From Gnetum montanum (Eukaryota; Streptophyta; Gnetopsida; Gnetales; Gnetaceae), in contig MNCI01004531.1 in assembly GCA_015680685.1 (NCBI GenBank), positions 141,229 through 177,675 of the forward strand: DNA of 36,447 nt, in the 5' to 3' direction. This document shows positions 1 through 10,744 of this stretch, one piece after another (positions within the stretch are counted from its first letter, which is position 1; each line of letters starts with the position of its first letter). The notes beneath the pieces were generated by a model. It did not search any database and was not told the origin of the DNA. It saw only the letters and a program-made list of their open reading frames with translations. The position numbers and the translations under genes are program-made.

Positions 1-219
1 CTGAAACATGTGTTTCCTCATTGCAATTTAGGAGGAAGGATTCTCACTGCCGATGAGCATGCATTGATTAGGGAGGTACCACAACTCATTACCATTGCAA
101 GAGTATTAAAGCACCGGCATCCTCAAAATTGTCCTTCCACCTTAGAGCACCATGGATCTTCATCATCTTCCTTTGCTAACTTTTTGCCGAAAGTGCCCTT
201 TTTACAGGCATTAGACTGA
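1..219 (+). CDS. Possible C-terminal exon of an unrecognised upstream gene (partial)
   Basis: The reading frame is open from base 1 to a TGA at 217-219, giving about 72 residues. The composition looks like real protein: a mixed helical segment containing GGRILTADEHALIREVPQ, then a basic ARVLKHRH stretch, then a serine-rich tail ending in FLPKVPFLQALD. No start is assigned because the frame is open at the left edge and could begin at a splice acceptor outside the window. I do not recognise the family. It would be transcribed convergently with the SERINC gene, which ends 768 bases away on the other strand. It could be a chance open frame; the main support is its ordinary amino-acid composition. 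Confidence 0.35.
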   Translation: MKHVFPHCNLGGRILTADEHALIREVPQLITIARVLKHRHPQNCPSTLEHHGSSSSSFANFLPKVPFLQALD

Positions 220-986
220 GCTTCAATGCTCAAGGAAAACCCTGTTTTGGGATATTGAGAATCTTTGCAGAGGATGAAGAAACAGTGAGAAGCTGATTGG
301 AATTTGGAAGGCTGAGGAACTGATACCTACATTTGAAGCCACAAATGTTCAAAGCACATTGCAAAATTTGTCTTTAACCATGCCCTACTTGCGCCATACA
401 TCTCACTCACTACTTAAGTCTTATGCTTTATCAAAAAATGATTTCAAGCAAAAACGGAAAATATAGGACAGGAATACACAATCATATTTCGGTTGCCTAA
501 AATTATCTCACTCTTCACTATTTTGAGCTTGTTTATTAGTTTTGCTCTAAAACTCAGGAAAATTTTCGTTTCCTTTTCTTGGCTTCACAACATTGCTTCA
601 TCTTCCGTCCAATGGTAGTGGAGCAATGCAAGAATACCAGCACATATGAGGTTATCAACATGTCAATGGAAATGTGAATTTTAACTTCTTGTTTCTATCC
701 CTCCTTACAGCATACCCCGCAAGTATGACACCCCCTCCCATAAAAAAGAACTATGCTTTTCATCTGGAAAACTGTTCATTTGAAATGAAGAAAAACATAT
801 CGTTAATAATCTGCTACATTTCAAATCTTGAAATCTTTTAACTGCTGCAAGCCTTTGTCAATTTGTACAGGTTAAGTAGCAAACTTGGATATTTGTAGTT
901 CCATTTGCCTCAGGTCATACATATGATAAAATGAGTCAAAGTGAGAAATGATCATCTGTTTATACAACGTACTCAATGTTTGGTAA
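220..986. other. Intergenic region between convergent genes
   Basis: AT-rich sequence without a supportable gene. It should hold the 3' untranslated regions of the possible left-hand gene and of the minus-strand SERINC gene. I saw no clear AATAAA at a convincing distance from either stop codon. Confidence 0.4.
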
Positions 987-3900
987 TCATGGGTTGGGTG
1001 CTTGCTTATCCTTGGATCTCTTCTTCCATACAAGAGGAGCTATCAAAGTCCAAACTGTAACAGTAGACCATAAATGGTTAAAATGATGCAGAGATATTAG
1101 GAAAGAAAGTGCATCAATTGTTTAGCTACAATAATATAAAAGGGCAAATTTAGCGTCTCAAATTTAAAGAAGACAAATAAAGAAAACTGTACCATAGAGT
1201 CCAGCTGCTAACCATTCGTTGACAATCTTCACCCAAGTACTGATCCAACCCACATCTATACTCCACCTATTCACAACAGGGAATGACATGTACAACGCCT
1301 AAGTCAAATCCATGTTACATATCTGATGATAAGTAATGTTGAGTAATCTCCTAGTAACTGTTGCGGAGAAGCAAACCTTTGCATGGTTTGGCGTAAGTTC
1401 CAGCCAATAAAGAGCATTCCAAAATACATGGCTCCCATGGAAAACACAAAGTGGAAAAACCCATAACCATATGGAATCTCCTCCTCGTCATCAGCTTTCT
1501 TAAACTGGAAACCATGCAAAAATTTTGATGACAAAAGGTGTCATGTAGGGATAGTTTTTTATAGAACAAACAATTATTGAGATCTGTAGCATGTATGTTT
1601 TAGGATTTGTTTCTGAAAACTTTGCTTAAATTCTACAAATGGAATGAACATTCTCATGCTATGTACATTCCTTTTACAATAGCATTTGGAAGGCACCTAG
1701 AAGGATCTGGCAGCAATACAAAGCTCAAAATAAGCTCTAAAGTCTCTGTGATTTCAGAAATTCATTATCTATATATTTTTCTGGTTTTTCTTTTTCTTTT
1801 TTTAACAATGTTTATACTTTTTCTTGGACATACAGTTCCACTTGTGCTGTTTAACAGCGTGCTTGGTCCATTATATAACTTACCCGAAAGGATTTTGAGT
1901 CAATGCCAGTAGAAAATGTTGTCATTACTACAGCAAGCATAGCAATTAGAAACCCCTGCAAAACAAAAAACAAAAAATGAAATGAAATGAAAAACAGGTC
2001 AAAATTTCCATAAAAATGAGTCTGATTATGTGATTAAGAAAATTTCCAACGCATTAACTTCTGAAGTGCCAGACATAGTTACGAATATAAAGCAGTAGCC
2101 TCGTGCAACGAAATTATTTCCCCACCCAATAAAAAAAGGGTTCTGAAAAAGGCAAGGAATCACTCTATTTTCTGAAGCTAACTGGTATAACCAAGGACAT
2201 TGTAATATTTGATCCAAAATTCTCACCAGAATTGTCATCCAGTCTCCCCTTCCTGTTGCTTGAGGTCGTGTATTGCATTTTTCTGCTTCTGGTTCACTGT
2301 TGTACAAGTTAATCACATACATATCCGGAAACACACCAATCCAAAACTATCTAAGTTGCAGTAAGTACCTCCTAAGGGCAGACCAGCAAAGGTATATTGT
2401 ATAAAGGCTCATGAGCCCTGATGTCATTGCACCAGCATTGACCTTCAATTCCCATAAAAATTGACTTGTTAGCTAGTATCAATCTACACGTGGTACTCTG
2501 TCATGATGAACTGTTCATGAGTACTTACTTTTGGATGGAGAGACACACATGTGATTGCCAAAAGAAGTATTAGTGTCCAGGTGATGAAGAAAATGTTGAG
2601 ATGGCATGAAGAATATGGAGCATACCATAGGTAAATCAAAATGATAACGGTAAGAGCAGTAGCATATGCTGTGCTTGACATTGCTATCACCAAGGGTCGG
2701 CTGGATGAACAGAAAGATCAGTTAGCTCTTGATCATAGTAAAAAGACCTTCCAATACTACATTCTTAATCTAAACACACAAACACAAATTATTTTAACCT
2801 GGGTGATAGGCGAACACTTGAAAAAGTAGGTGAGGTTTAACAGAAATGTCACGACAATGTGTAAGCAATATTACCTCTGTGCAGCTTTTTTGTCAGAGCT
2901 CCAAAACTTATTCCACCAAGTAACAAAATTAATTACACTTACAAGCTGTATGATCAAGAATATTCTGCGTTGACATTGTTTAGAAAAAATCAAAAGCCAC
3001 TCATTTTATGAAGTATATCAATAAAGCGTTCCTCTATAAAATAAAATATAACTGGCAATCAAATAATCAGTAAACATACCCTGCACCAAATCTTGCAATT
3101 TCCCCTGTATCAATGTTTGCAAAACACAGGATTAATACAGCAGTTGAAAACAAAAACAATTAAAAAAATTACTATGTTTTCCTTTCGTAGATGAGGCTAA
3201 GAGCCCATATAGTCATTCTAAAGATTAATACATATGCAAAAAATGGGGCAAGTGAAATTACCGTAGAACTGAATGAAAGCTGACGGGATGACAAAGGGTA
3301 CAGTCATCAGAGTGATCCATATTATTCCTTTTAGTGGCCACCATTCCGAATGCCATGAATTTCGAGGATCATCCGATTTTGTGATTCCCATTGTTGTCAG
3401 AAGCATGGTAGCAAAAAATAGCTAAACCTCATAATTCAGGAGACAAACAATGGAAGCTTGATAAATTCATAATTATAAATAAGTGCTATCATTATCATAC
3501 AGGACAATTTTATTTATACATTTATTAGTGCCAATTCTAATCCAATGTTGTGCAGGTTACAACGGGAACTCATAGAATTATCGGAACTTTTAAATAATGA
3601 ATGGATACAAAGCAGCTCATGCTCACACGAAGTACACCCTCGCTTCCTAGGCAGTCATGTCCACCTCTACAACCTTTCAAATCTGCCATCCAGAAGTACA
3701 CAGTAAATTTATGCTTCCAATCGTTACAACTGGTAGGAACTGAAACATTATGAAATACTGTTCTCTTCAGGTTAGAAAAAATAAGTAGATTTACAAGAGT
3801 TGTATGATATCTCTAAATTCCCTTCAATCATTTGTGTCGGTTCATCTATAAAACTATTTAAGGCGGCAGCATTCCTGCTAAGAGGATGAGCTCTGAAATT

Positions 3901-4414
3901 TGGAAACAACATACATATATGCAATATCCGAACAGAATAAGGCAAGTCACTTTAACTGCCCTCAAACAAAAAGCAGACTGCTATCATGGCACTTCTAAAA
4001 CTGAAAAATCGTAGATCGAAGAAAACCACAATTTCAACGGAAGTTGAGAGTTGAAACTCGTTACTTACGATCGAGCTCGGATAGGAATTTGTGGCCATAG
4101 TCACGAACTAACCATGCGAACACATTCGTGACGAGGAACATGAAACCGTAGTAATACCGAGCTGTCAATGCATTAGGCCGTTGGCACAACTGCTTGCAGG
4201 ATAAATCCGCCATGAAATAACGGTACCTCTGTTTAAGAGTCTTCCCGCTGGAAGCGCTTGCGGTTTCATTAGTCTCTACTGGAGCTGCTGCGTTCTCTTC
4301 ATCTGCTGGCAATTCTTCTTGGAAATCGACTACTTCATCCTTGCAGTTGCTCGTTTTCCCATCGTCAGGCCGCATTTCTCCCTGGAAATCAACACTCTGA
4401 TTGCAGCTGTCCAT
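987..4414 (-). CDS. SERINC: SERINC/TMS1-family multipass membrane protein, 12 coding exons
   Basis: Exons read on the minus strand: 4069-4414, 3609-3682, 3262-3421, 3080-3104, 2875-2964, 2529-2700, 2369-2442, 2227-2296, 1884-1955, 1377-1504, 1193-1266, 987-1054. Every junction is GT-AG and the frame closes exactly: 1353 nt, 450 residues plus TGA. After an acidic, Ser/Thr-rich N-terminus of about 80 residues come roughly ten hydrophobic segments (about 84-103, 141-153, 170-193, 198-220, 235-258, 267-288, 292-312, 334-355, 372-396 and 411-438). Family hallmarks are visible: GCRGGHDCLGSEGVLRVS (exon 2), DPRNSWHSEWWPLK (exon 3), NIFFITWTL with SLHPK (exon 6), LCWSALRSEP (exons 7-8) and PYGYGFFHFVFSMGAMYFGM (exon 10). 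SERINCs are endomembrane or plasma-membrane proteins linked to serine-lipid incorporation and lipid scrambling; the plant role is poorly known. No lesion is seen, so the gene is probably functional. The start is the first ATG of the frame. The N-terminal extension looks longer than in the plant homologues I recall. Confidence 0.95.
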
Positions 4415-4473
4415 TGTTCAACAAAGTGACGAAATATCTGAGACCGGAGGGAGAACAGACTGGATCTAGTGTG

Positions 4474-4481
4474 CTTATAAA
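4474..4481 (-). promoter_or_regulatory. Possible TATA box of the SERINC gene
   Basis: The minus strand reads TTTATAAG about 60 bases before the ATG. A start site about 30 bases downstream would leave a 5' leader of only some 30 bases, so this is tentative. No other TATA-like site is closer to the ATG. Confidence 0.3.
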
Positions 4482-6057
4482 TGGATAGAGCACTGTTCTG
4501 TTTCATATGCATCACATCACATTTATGGGTGAGTTCTACTGTTTCAGTCTACAATGAATTGCCAAGAAATGGCTTTGCAATGTCCTCAAACAACAACTGG
4601 AAAAAAGTTGTCCGCCCGTTTCCATTCAGATTTATGCTTCGTAAAAGCATTTCTTCGATTTCTTACCGTTCCGGAGGCAACTAGGCAATTGCAACTTTCA
4701 AAATCTGCTTTATGAAAAGGGCAACGACCGTGTTAAGGATCACACAATTGAAAACTTTATCAGCCGCGGACCGCATTTACATGAAATGTAAAATGCATTT
4801 TGACTAGCAGTCATTCAAAATCGCACAGATTTGCTGATTAAACCTGGGAAAGCAATAATACGCAAATATGTACTTGTCAAAGTCAAAAATAGTTCAGAGT
4901 GAAGCAGAAATACAGCGATACGCAAATAAAGTATAAAGATTGCGCCCGTAGTGAGGAATCCCGCCATTTCGTGCAAAGGAAGCTTGATTGGAAAACAAGC
5001 AACAGAACGTTCAAGTAGAGCATCCAGGCATTGAAAATTAAAAATCCTGAAAAGCTAATCAAAATAAATGAATTGCTGTCTTCAAAGTTTAAACATTATC
5101 CAGCTATACAGCATTAGCACAAGTGACAACTGTGGCCCGCAGGCTTTAGAAAAGCGGCTCCGATCGCCATATGCTGCATCATTTTTTAACAAGCTTTCAC
5201 GAAATCGGCGGCGAAGGATAGCTTAAGATGATAATGCAATTATATTTAAACCTTTACAGACAAACCGGCCTATCAATCCAACGGGAAGTGAACAATAAGT
5301 CTCCAAGATAAAGTTGAGGTCTGTAATACAGTACGAAGAGGCCTACAAGCTTAGGATTCTGCTCTGCAATTAACATATCAACAGGGCTTGTATTGTAAAA
5401 CGCGCCTTAATGTCATTGTTAGCGCGGTCCATTCTGTTTTGACTTTAACGAATATTTTTGTAGAAAAGGAAGATCACATCACATGGACGGAGCTTGCGAC
5501 GAAGGATTGGAGGAGAAATTACGCGTTCAACGGTCAAGATTCGCTTTCCTTTGTTACTAGAAGGCAAATCATGTCTTCGTCGAGCGCAGGAATGATTCTT
5601 CGTCATGATATTGGCCGACAAACGTTAGAAACGTTAGACTAATCTGCTTTGGAACTGGGGGGTGCCGTGTCGAACGTTGAAAACAACTAAAAAGAGTGTG
5701 AAGCTCTCTATGTGGCCCAGACTTCATATGATCTGATGCTTGCCACATCAATATTAATTGCTGGTTGACAACCGCTTACAACTACATGTGTGATTCAACT
5801 AAGTTACTCGAAAAGCTAGTTGCTAAAAAAAGAATGGGCCTAGGAATTTAAGTTAAAATAAAATCCGTAGGTATAAAAAGTTGCGGTGTGATTCAACCAA
5901 AGATTCATAGGAGCTGAGTTTTAAAAATTCCAATGTGATTTAACCAAAACACAATGCTGCATTGAAAAAGCATATCCTAAAGAAGTTTTAAAGATATCCC
6001 ATTTTGCATATGCTGAAGAAATTCACAAATCCTTCGTTTTAGCATGTTTATGCAGTA
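4482..6057. other. Upstream intergenic region, no gene seen
   Basis: This stretch lies upstream of SERINC and probably includes its promoter. The only longer open frame (5388-5642, plus) has no family resemblance, no second coding signal and no splice context that I can see. The sequence becomes strongly AT-rich after about 5760. Confidence 0.4.
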
Positions 6058-6192
6058 CAAAAAAATTTCAAGATTCATGGGCATAAAATAAACTGTTATG
6101 CTATAAAAAGAACTATGGCATATGATGTAAAAAAATTTCAAAATTCATGCTTAAAAAACTTAGCATATGCTTTAAAAGAATTCAAGATTCAT
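6058..6192 (+). repeat. Short degenerate direct repeats (AAAATTTCAAGATTCAT)
   Basis: Three copies of a word close to AAAATTTCAAGATTCATG lie near 6061, 6130 and 6177. They are separated by AT-rich spacers that share GCATATG-like words. The spacing is uneven, which suggests an old, decayed tandem repeat. Confidence 0.45.
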
Positions 6193-6519
6193 TTATGTAA
6201 ATAAATTATTCTTATGTGTATCTAATGCGTTTGTGCTTTTACTACCATACCATTTCATGAACTAATGCAAATAATTCACCCCATGGAAATTTCAACATTT
6301 GTAATAGTCCAGCTATTTTTTTTTTTTACAAACTAATTGAAGCAATGGAAAAGTCCAAGGATATTTGACCTTTATTTGACCTTGTTTGACCAACTTCATA
6401 TGAGATGTTTGTTATGATCATTGATATTTAAAGTGAAGGGAATTTGGATAAATGGACCTTTGAATCAAACATTGAAAATCTATCAAAATCTATTAAGAAT
6501 TGATAAATTTGAACATACC

Positions 6520-6990
6520 ACGAGTCATGGTATTTTAGCATGAATCATGGTCTATGACCACAAGTTTACCATGAGTTGTGGGAATGGACGATGAGTTGAC
6601 CATGAGTCATGATTTGATGAAAAACATTGACTAATCAAAATTGAGAATTCCATGAGTGGACCACAAGGTCTCCACAAGTCAATGTGATGATCAACAGATG
6701 GAAATTTGAATTATTGAAAACCACAAGTTGAGCACTAGTCATGGTCGTTGACCATAAGTCATGGTGATTTTGCCCTATCTAAAACGACAACCACAAGGTA
6801 ACCATGAGTTGTTACAATTCTAAGTAAACCGTAAGGAGACCATGAGTGGGCAATGAGTCGTGATGATCTCGTGGTATGATACCACGAGTCAAATGGATAC
6901 TAGGATGTCACAAGTCATGGTGAGTTCGTGATCTATGAAACCTGCAGTACCATGGCTTGACAACAAGCTATGGTCAAATTGAAGATTTGA
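6520..6990. repeat. Field of near-palindromic CATGAGTCATGG / CCACAAGTC words
   Basis: Variants of ACCATGAGTCATGG, CACGAGTCATGG and ACCACAAGT recur more than fifteen times in under 500 bases at irregular spacing. CCATGAGTCATGG is almost its own reverse complement. No coding frame crosses the region. The same word field occurs in the related copy at 22078-22470, so it belongs to a dispersed repeat. Confidence 0.6.
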
Positions 6991-7348
6991 GATAACTTTA
7001 GATTTTGATGTCAAAATCAAACAATTTTTTTTTTTTGAGTCCCATTGGATTGTTGAATAATCTGAAGTGTTGAATTGGTTTGGATGAGTTGGATTTTGTG
7101 GGGAAATTGATGAATACCACTTTGTTGTGTTTTGAACTTTTAGATTTACTGATGAACCTAATCTATGATGAAATTTATGTGGAAACTTTGTTGGAGATGA
7201 TAAAGTAAGGATATGTAGATCTAAGAATTATTAATAAAGTTTTTGGAAATCGCTATTGAATGTTGGATAGTAAAAAAAATGGAATAGAGAGATGTTGAAA
7301 ATTGAAAACTAATTTTAATAGAAATATGTTAGAATGTGGATATGTAAT
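6605..7348 (+). repeat. Dispersed direct repeat, copy 1
   Basis: This segment of about 745 bases matches 22078-22828 in the same orientation and order. Shared blocks include the CATGAGT word field, a GGAAATTTGAATTATTGAAAA block, a TGTTGAATTGGTTTGGATGA block and the end GTTAGAATGTGGATATG. Copy 2 starts next to element B and stops where element D's LTR begins. With element B removed, the two copies would lie about 1.2 kb apart. Confidence 0.65.
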
Positions 7349-7750
7349 GGGATGTGAAATATGGAATGTAGAATAAATTGAGAGAAAGTCATAACTTATT
7401 TTTGCATATTGCTTTAGCATCATGAGAGTGACATTTTGCCCATATATTTATAGCTAAATGAAGGGGCCAATCTAACATATGATGGGACAAGCCTATTTTA
7501 TGGAAAACTAGGCTAGAAATTCAAGAGGCATAAGAGATTGGAGCCATTCTCTAATTACATCCATCCATCAATCTTTTTCTAAATAAAAAAATAATGAAAT
7601 TTACTATCTTGTCCTTTGTGGCATAGAAATCAAGATAAAATTTACATGGCTTTAGTCCCTATGTTATAAAAAGAGCTATTCTGATTTTACTTGATCTTTG
7701 GCTTGACTTAAAATTGGAGTTGTCTAAGTGCATTCACTTGATAACCATAT
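7349..7750. other. Spacer between the direct repeat and element B, no gene
   Basis: AT-rich sequence with no supportable coding frame. Its last five bases (CATAT) are the left target-site duplication of element B. Confidence 0.5.
7746..7750. repeat. Target-site duplication of element B (left)
   Basis: CATAT lies directly before the TGATGA terminus of element B. The same five bases follow its other end at 22069-22073. Confidence 0.85.
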
Positions 7751-7759
7751 TGATGAGTG

Positions 7760-7764
7760 GTGAG
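7760..7764. repeat. Target-site duplication of element A (left)
   Basis: GTGAG precedes the TGATGAAGC terminus of element A and is repeated at 13533-13537. The GTGAG belongs to element B's LTR, so it marks A's insertion point inside B. Confidence 0.85.
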
Positions 7765-8643
7765 TGATGAAGCACTATATAGTCGATGTGTCGAGTAGGC
7801 TGCATATACAAGACCCTGTATACGTGGTGGCGTCGATGCGGCCCCATCGACGCAACCTTCCTGGGTCGACGTGGCCCCATTTACGCAGCCGCCTATCCCA
7901 GCCTATAAATAAGAGGGCCTTCCGCCTCATTTGGAGAGGCTTGGAGCAGTTGTAGCGAAGCCCTTGCATTTTGTTTCCGTAGAAGTTAGATTATTTTCCC
8001 AAGTACATGCCCGCAATGTGATGCTTGTAATTGTATGACACTTTTATTCAAGTGTGACGTACTTGGACACGCACATGACCAGAAATAAAGATCGAGATTA
8101 CTTCATCATTGCAGCATTCACTTAGTTTTAATTGTCTAGTTTAATTGTTAATTTTTATTGTTATTTATTTCTTTCTTAGTTAATATTTATTTATCATCAT
8201 TTACTATTCTTGTAGTTAAATGCAGAATGAGCACAAGCATTTAAGTGTGACTACTTGGTAACCTAGTAGTGTACCTAGGATCTACACTTGGTAATCCCAG
8301 TAGTAGTCATGCACGAGGTTCAAGATGTGTATGGATGATTAAGAAACGGATGCTCATCTCACTTAGGTTAGCTTAGACATCATTTCCTATTATCATTAGT
8401 TTAATCAAGATTATTTCCCATTGTCTCTAGGAGTAACATTAGTTTAGGATCACATCATACTCCTCACTCTGGACTAAACCATACGTGACAAAGCAAATAC
8501 TAGTCCAAGTGGGAAGACAGTGAACTACGATCAAAGTGTAACGATCTAGATACCACAACTAGCCTGTCCGCGGAGTTCAACCGAATCATGTGTGAACGCT
8601 TGTATTCGTATGGTTGGGCGCAGGGATACCTAGCCGCTCATCA
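7765..8643 (+). repeat. 5' LTR of element A
   Basis: It starts TGATGAAGC and ends CGCTCATCA. Its U3 carries GTCGATG/CATCGACG words (about 7782-7880), then a TATA box (TATAAATA, 7904-7911) and a poly(A) signal (AATAAA, 8084-8089). It is 879 bases long against 912 for the 3' copy. The difference equals one 33-base U3 repeat unit. Confidence 0.88.
7904..7911 (+). promoter_or_regulatory. TATA box in element A 5' LTR
   Basis: TATAAATA lies 181 bases before the LTR poly(A) signal, as expected for the U3/R boundary of a plant LTR. The equivalent in the 3' LTR is at 12793-12800. Confidence 0.7.
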
Positions 8644-8662
8644 TTGGCATCGTTGCCAGGGA
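8644..8662 (+). other. Primer-binding site of element A
   Basis: TTGGCATCGTTGCCAGGGA lies directly after the LTR's terminal CA. It resembles the TGGCGCCGTTGCCGGGGA-type site (tRNA-Asp) I associate with Tat/Athila-lineage elements. It differs mainly by C-to-T and G-to-A changes. Confidence 0.7.
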
Positions 8663-8785
8663 TGGTGCTAGTTATCTAGATTAGTTATATCATACAAGGT
8701 CACTGTATAGGAATTAACGATATATCTTTTAGAAACAAATTATTATAAAAAAAAGTCACATAAATTCACACACAATTTCACAACC

Positions 8786-10744
8786 ATGTCTCTCCTACAA
8801 GACTATAATAATACCACATCTAGTGAGGCAATTCATTGGAGAACCAATGAATATTATGACAATGAAGATTGGAGTAGACAACCCGAGGTGGGGGTTTCTT
8901 ATAAACATAAACAAAGACAACATAGTCCCAACGCACCAAAGCATAACTTATCTAATGACGATGAACCCCTACTGGCCACTACAAGCTTAACGGAAATACA
9001 AGAGGCTGTTCAAATAGCCCGCAGGCATCGTAAGGAAAGTTGTCTACCCATGCTTGATTTAAACAACTTTCCCAAGTTTTCAGGAGGTTATGATTCAGAT
9101 CCGCAACAACATTTACAAGCCTTCTACAATGCCTGTACATGGAACAACATTGATAATGGGTGGCAAAAACTTAAGCTCTTTCCTCTAACACTCATTGGCC
9201 AAGCAAAAGTATGGTATAGGTTATTAAAACCGAAATCAATTCGATGTTGGCCAACAATGGTAGAACTTTTCAACGAAAGATATCAAACCTATGCGAGAGT
9301 GTCAACCTTGAGGAGAGAAATCCAAGAATGGAAACAAGCGCAACATGAACCCTTGGACATGGCCTTAGAAAGATATTATGCACTATTAAAGAACTTCCCA
9401 GGCCATGGGTTCTCCGAGGAGAGGCTAATGTACCATATTATAGATGGTCTCTGTAATGAAACAAGGGAGACCCTTGGGATGTATGCCCAAGGTCAACTAT
9501 ATGAGCTACGAACCAATCAACTCCAAGAGCTTATTAAGCGAATAGCAAAAGAAGAAGGAGAAATAATTAAATGGGAGAATGTTGAAAGTTCTCAACAAGA
9601 CCAAAATCTTAGCTCAACAAGGGTCCATGATCATGAAGAGGAGAAATCAACTCACTTTAAGGAGGTGGAATCATCTTTGCCAATCATACAATCACTAGAT
9701 GAAATTGAGGCAAAGATCAATAAGATGATGGACTGGGTACATAAAAGATGTGAAGAATATGCCAACATTATTAGAGGAAAAACTATGCCAAATCGAGAAA
9801 CAGGATAGGACACCACGCAACAATCGAAACAAAGGGTAGAAGAGAATAAGGATAAGAACTCAACTGCCAATCATACGTATCAATGTAATATTTGCTTGTA
9901 CGATCACCCCAAAGGTCAATGTCCAATCTTATCACATTTACAAAAATACTATGTCCAATCATAGTGGCAAAAACCTCAGTCGTGGGGGAGACCACCACCA
10001 ACTGGACCATACCCTTCGTATGTCACAACACCAAATGCTTATTATGTTCAACACCCTGTTTCTCCAATGGGATCAGCATCCTCTACCTCATCTCATCATT
10101 ATCATTCTCCTAAGTACTGTCCACCCATGTCCTCTCCAACAAGATCACCACCTCATGTGCCTTACACTTCTCCTCAACCTCAATATTCTTGTACTTCACC
10201 CCCTTCTACATCACCGCCAGCTATGCCAGAAGATTTTGCACCACAGCACCAACCCACAAACATTACTTGTGCTACTACTGTCAATAGCAGTGGAGGTCCT
10301 TCACAACATTGAAGGCGTCCCTTCTTTAGACATAACCGTCGAAGGGGACATCACAGTTCAGAAACCATTGCATCTACCCACTCAGCACAAACCCAACACT
10401 GTGGTGCATCTTCCTCTTCGAACCCAACAACTCATGTTACTTCATCAAGGCCACCAATTAACACTCCAACAATCATACAACCCAACGAACACAGCCATGG
10501 AGGGCAACGTCCCGATCCTTGCATACCATCTAACGGTCACAAGTACCATAGTGGGTCAACTCCTTATAAATTAACCACATCTTATAACTTGCCCCACTAT
10601 GTCAACTCTAATCAAGTGTGTGAACCCCAATGGGGTAAGTGTGACCAGGTCCCAATATTTTCAACATGCAAAGATCCCCACCTTCCATTTATTAATTCTA
10701 GCCATGCTCAACCATTTAGTTATGGGGGGTATCCTCCATTCTAA
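8786..10744 (+). pseudogene. gag: gag of element A (Tat/Athila-type), interrupted by stops
   Basis: One continuous frame runs from ATG 8786 to TAA 10744 (653 codons). In-frame stops lie at 9806-9808 (TAG), 9962-9964 (TAG) and 10310-10312 (TGA), and there is no frameshift. Residues about 85-265 form the retrotransposon Gag core: LDLNNFPKFSGGYDSDPQQH, then KLKLFPLTLIGQAKVWYRL and FNERYQTYARVSTLRREIQ. Next comes a zinc knuckle of the CX2CX3HX4C form (CNICLYDHPKGQC, about 9892-9930). A Pro/Ser/Thr-rich tail follows, ending in HAQPFSYGGYPPF. Gag would form the particle and bind element RNA. The 9808 and 10312 stops are absent at the matching codons of element B (CAA and CAT), so they are private lesions. 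The 9962 TAG is shared with B. Confidence 0.85.

Noticed and set aside
5388-5642. An 84-residue open frame upstream of SERINC
   Set aside because: No family resemblance, no homologous copy in the window and no splice context; length is within chance.
8644-8662. A tRNA gene fragment at the primer site
   Set aside because: The match is to the complement of a tRNA 3' end directly after an LTR, which is a primer-binding site; no cloverleaf surrounds it.
9951-10574. A 207-residue plus-strand open frame rich in Leu, His and Pro
   Set aside because: It overlaps the gag tail in another frame. The gag frame itself continues from 8786 to 10744 and aligns with element B, so this is a by-product of the Pro-rich composition.
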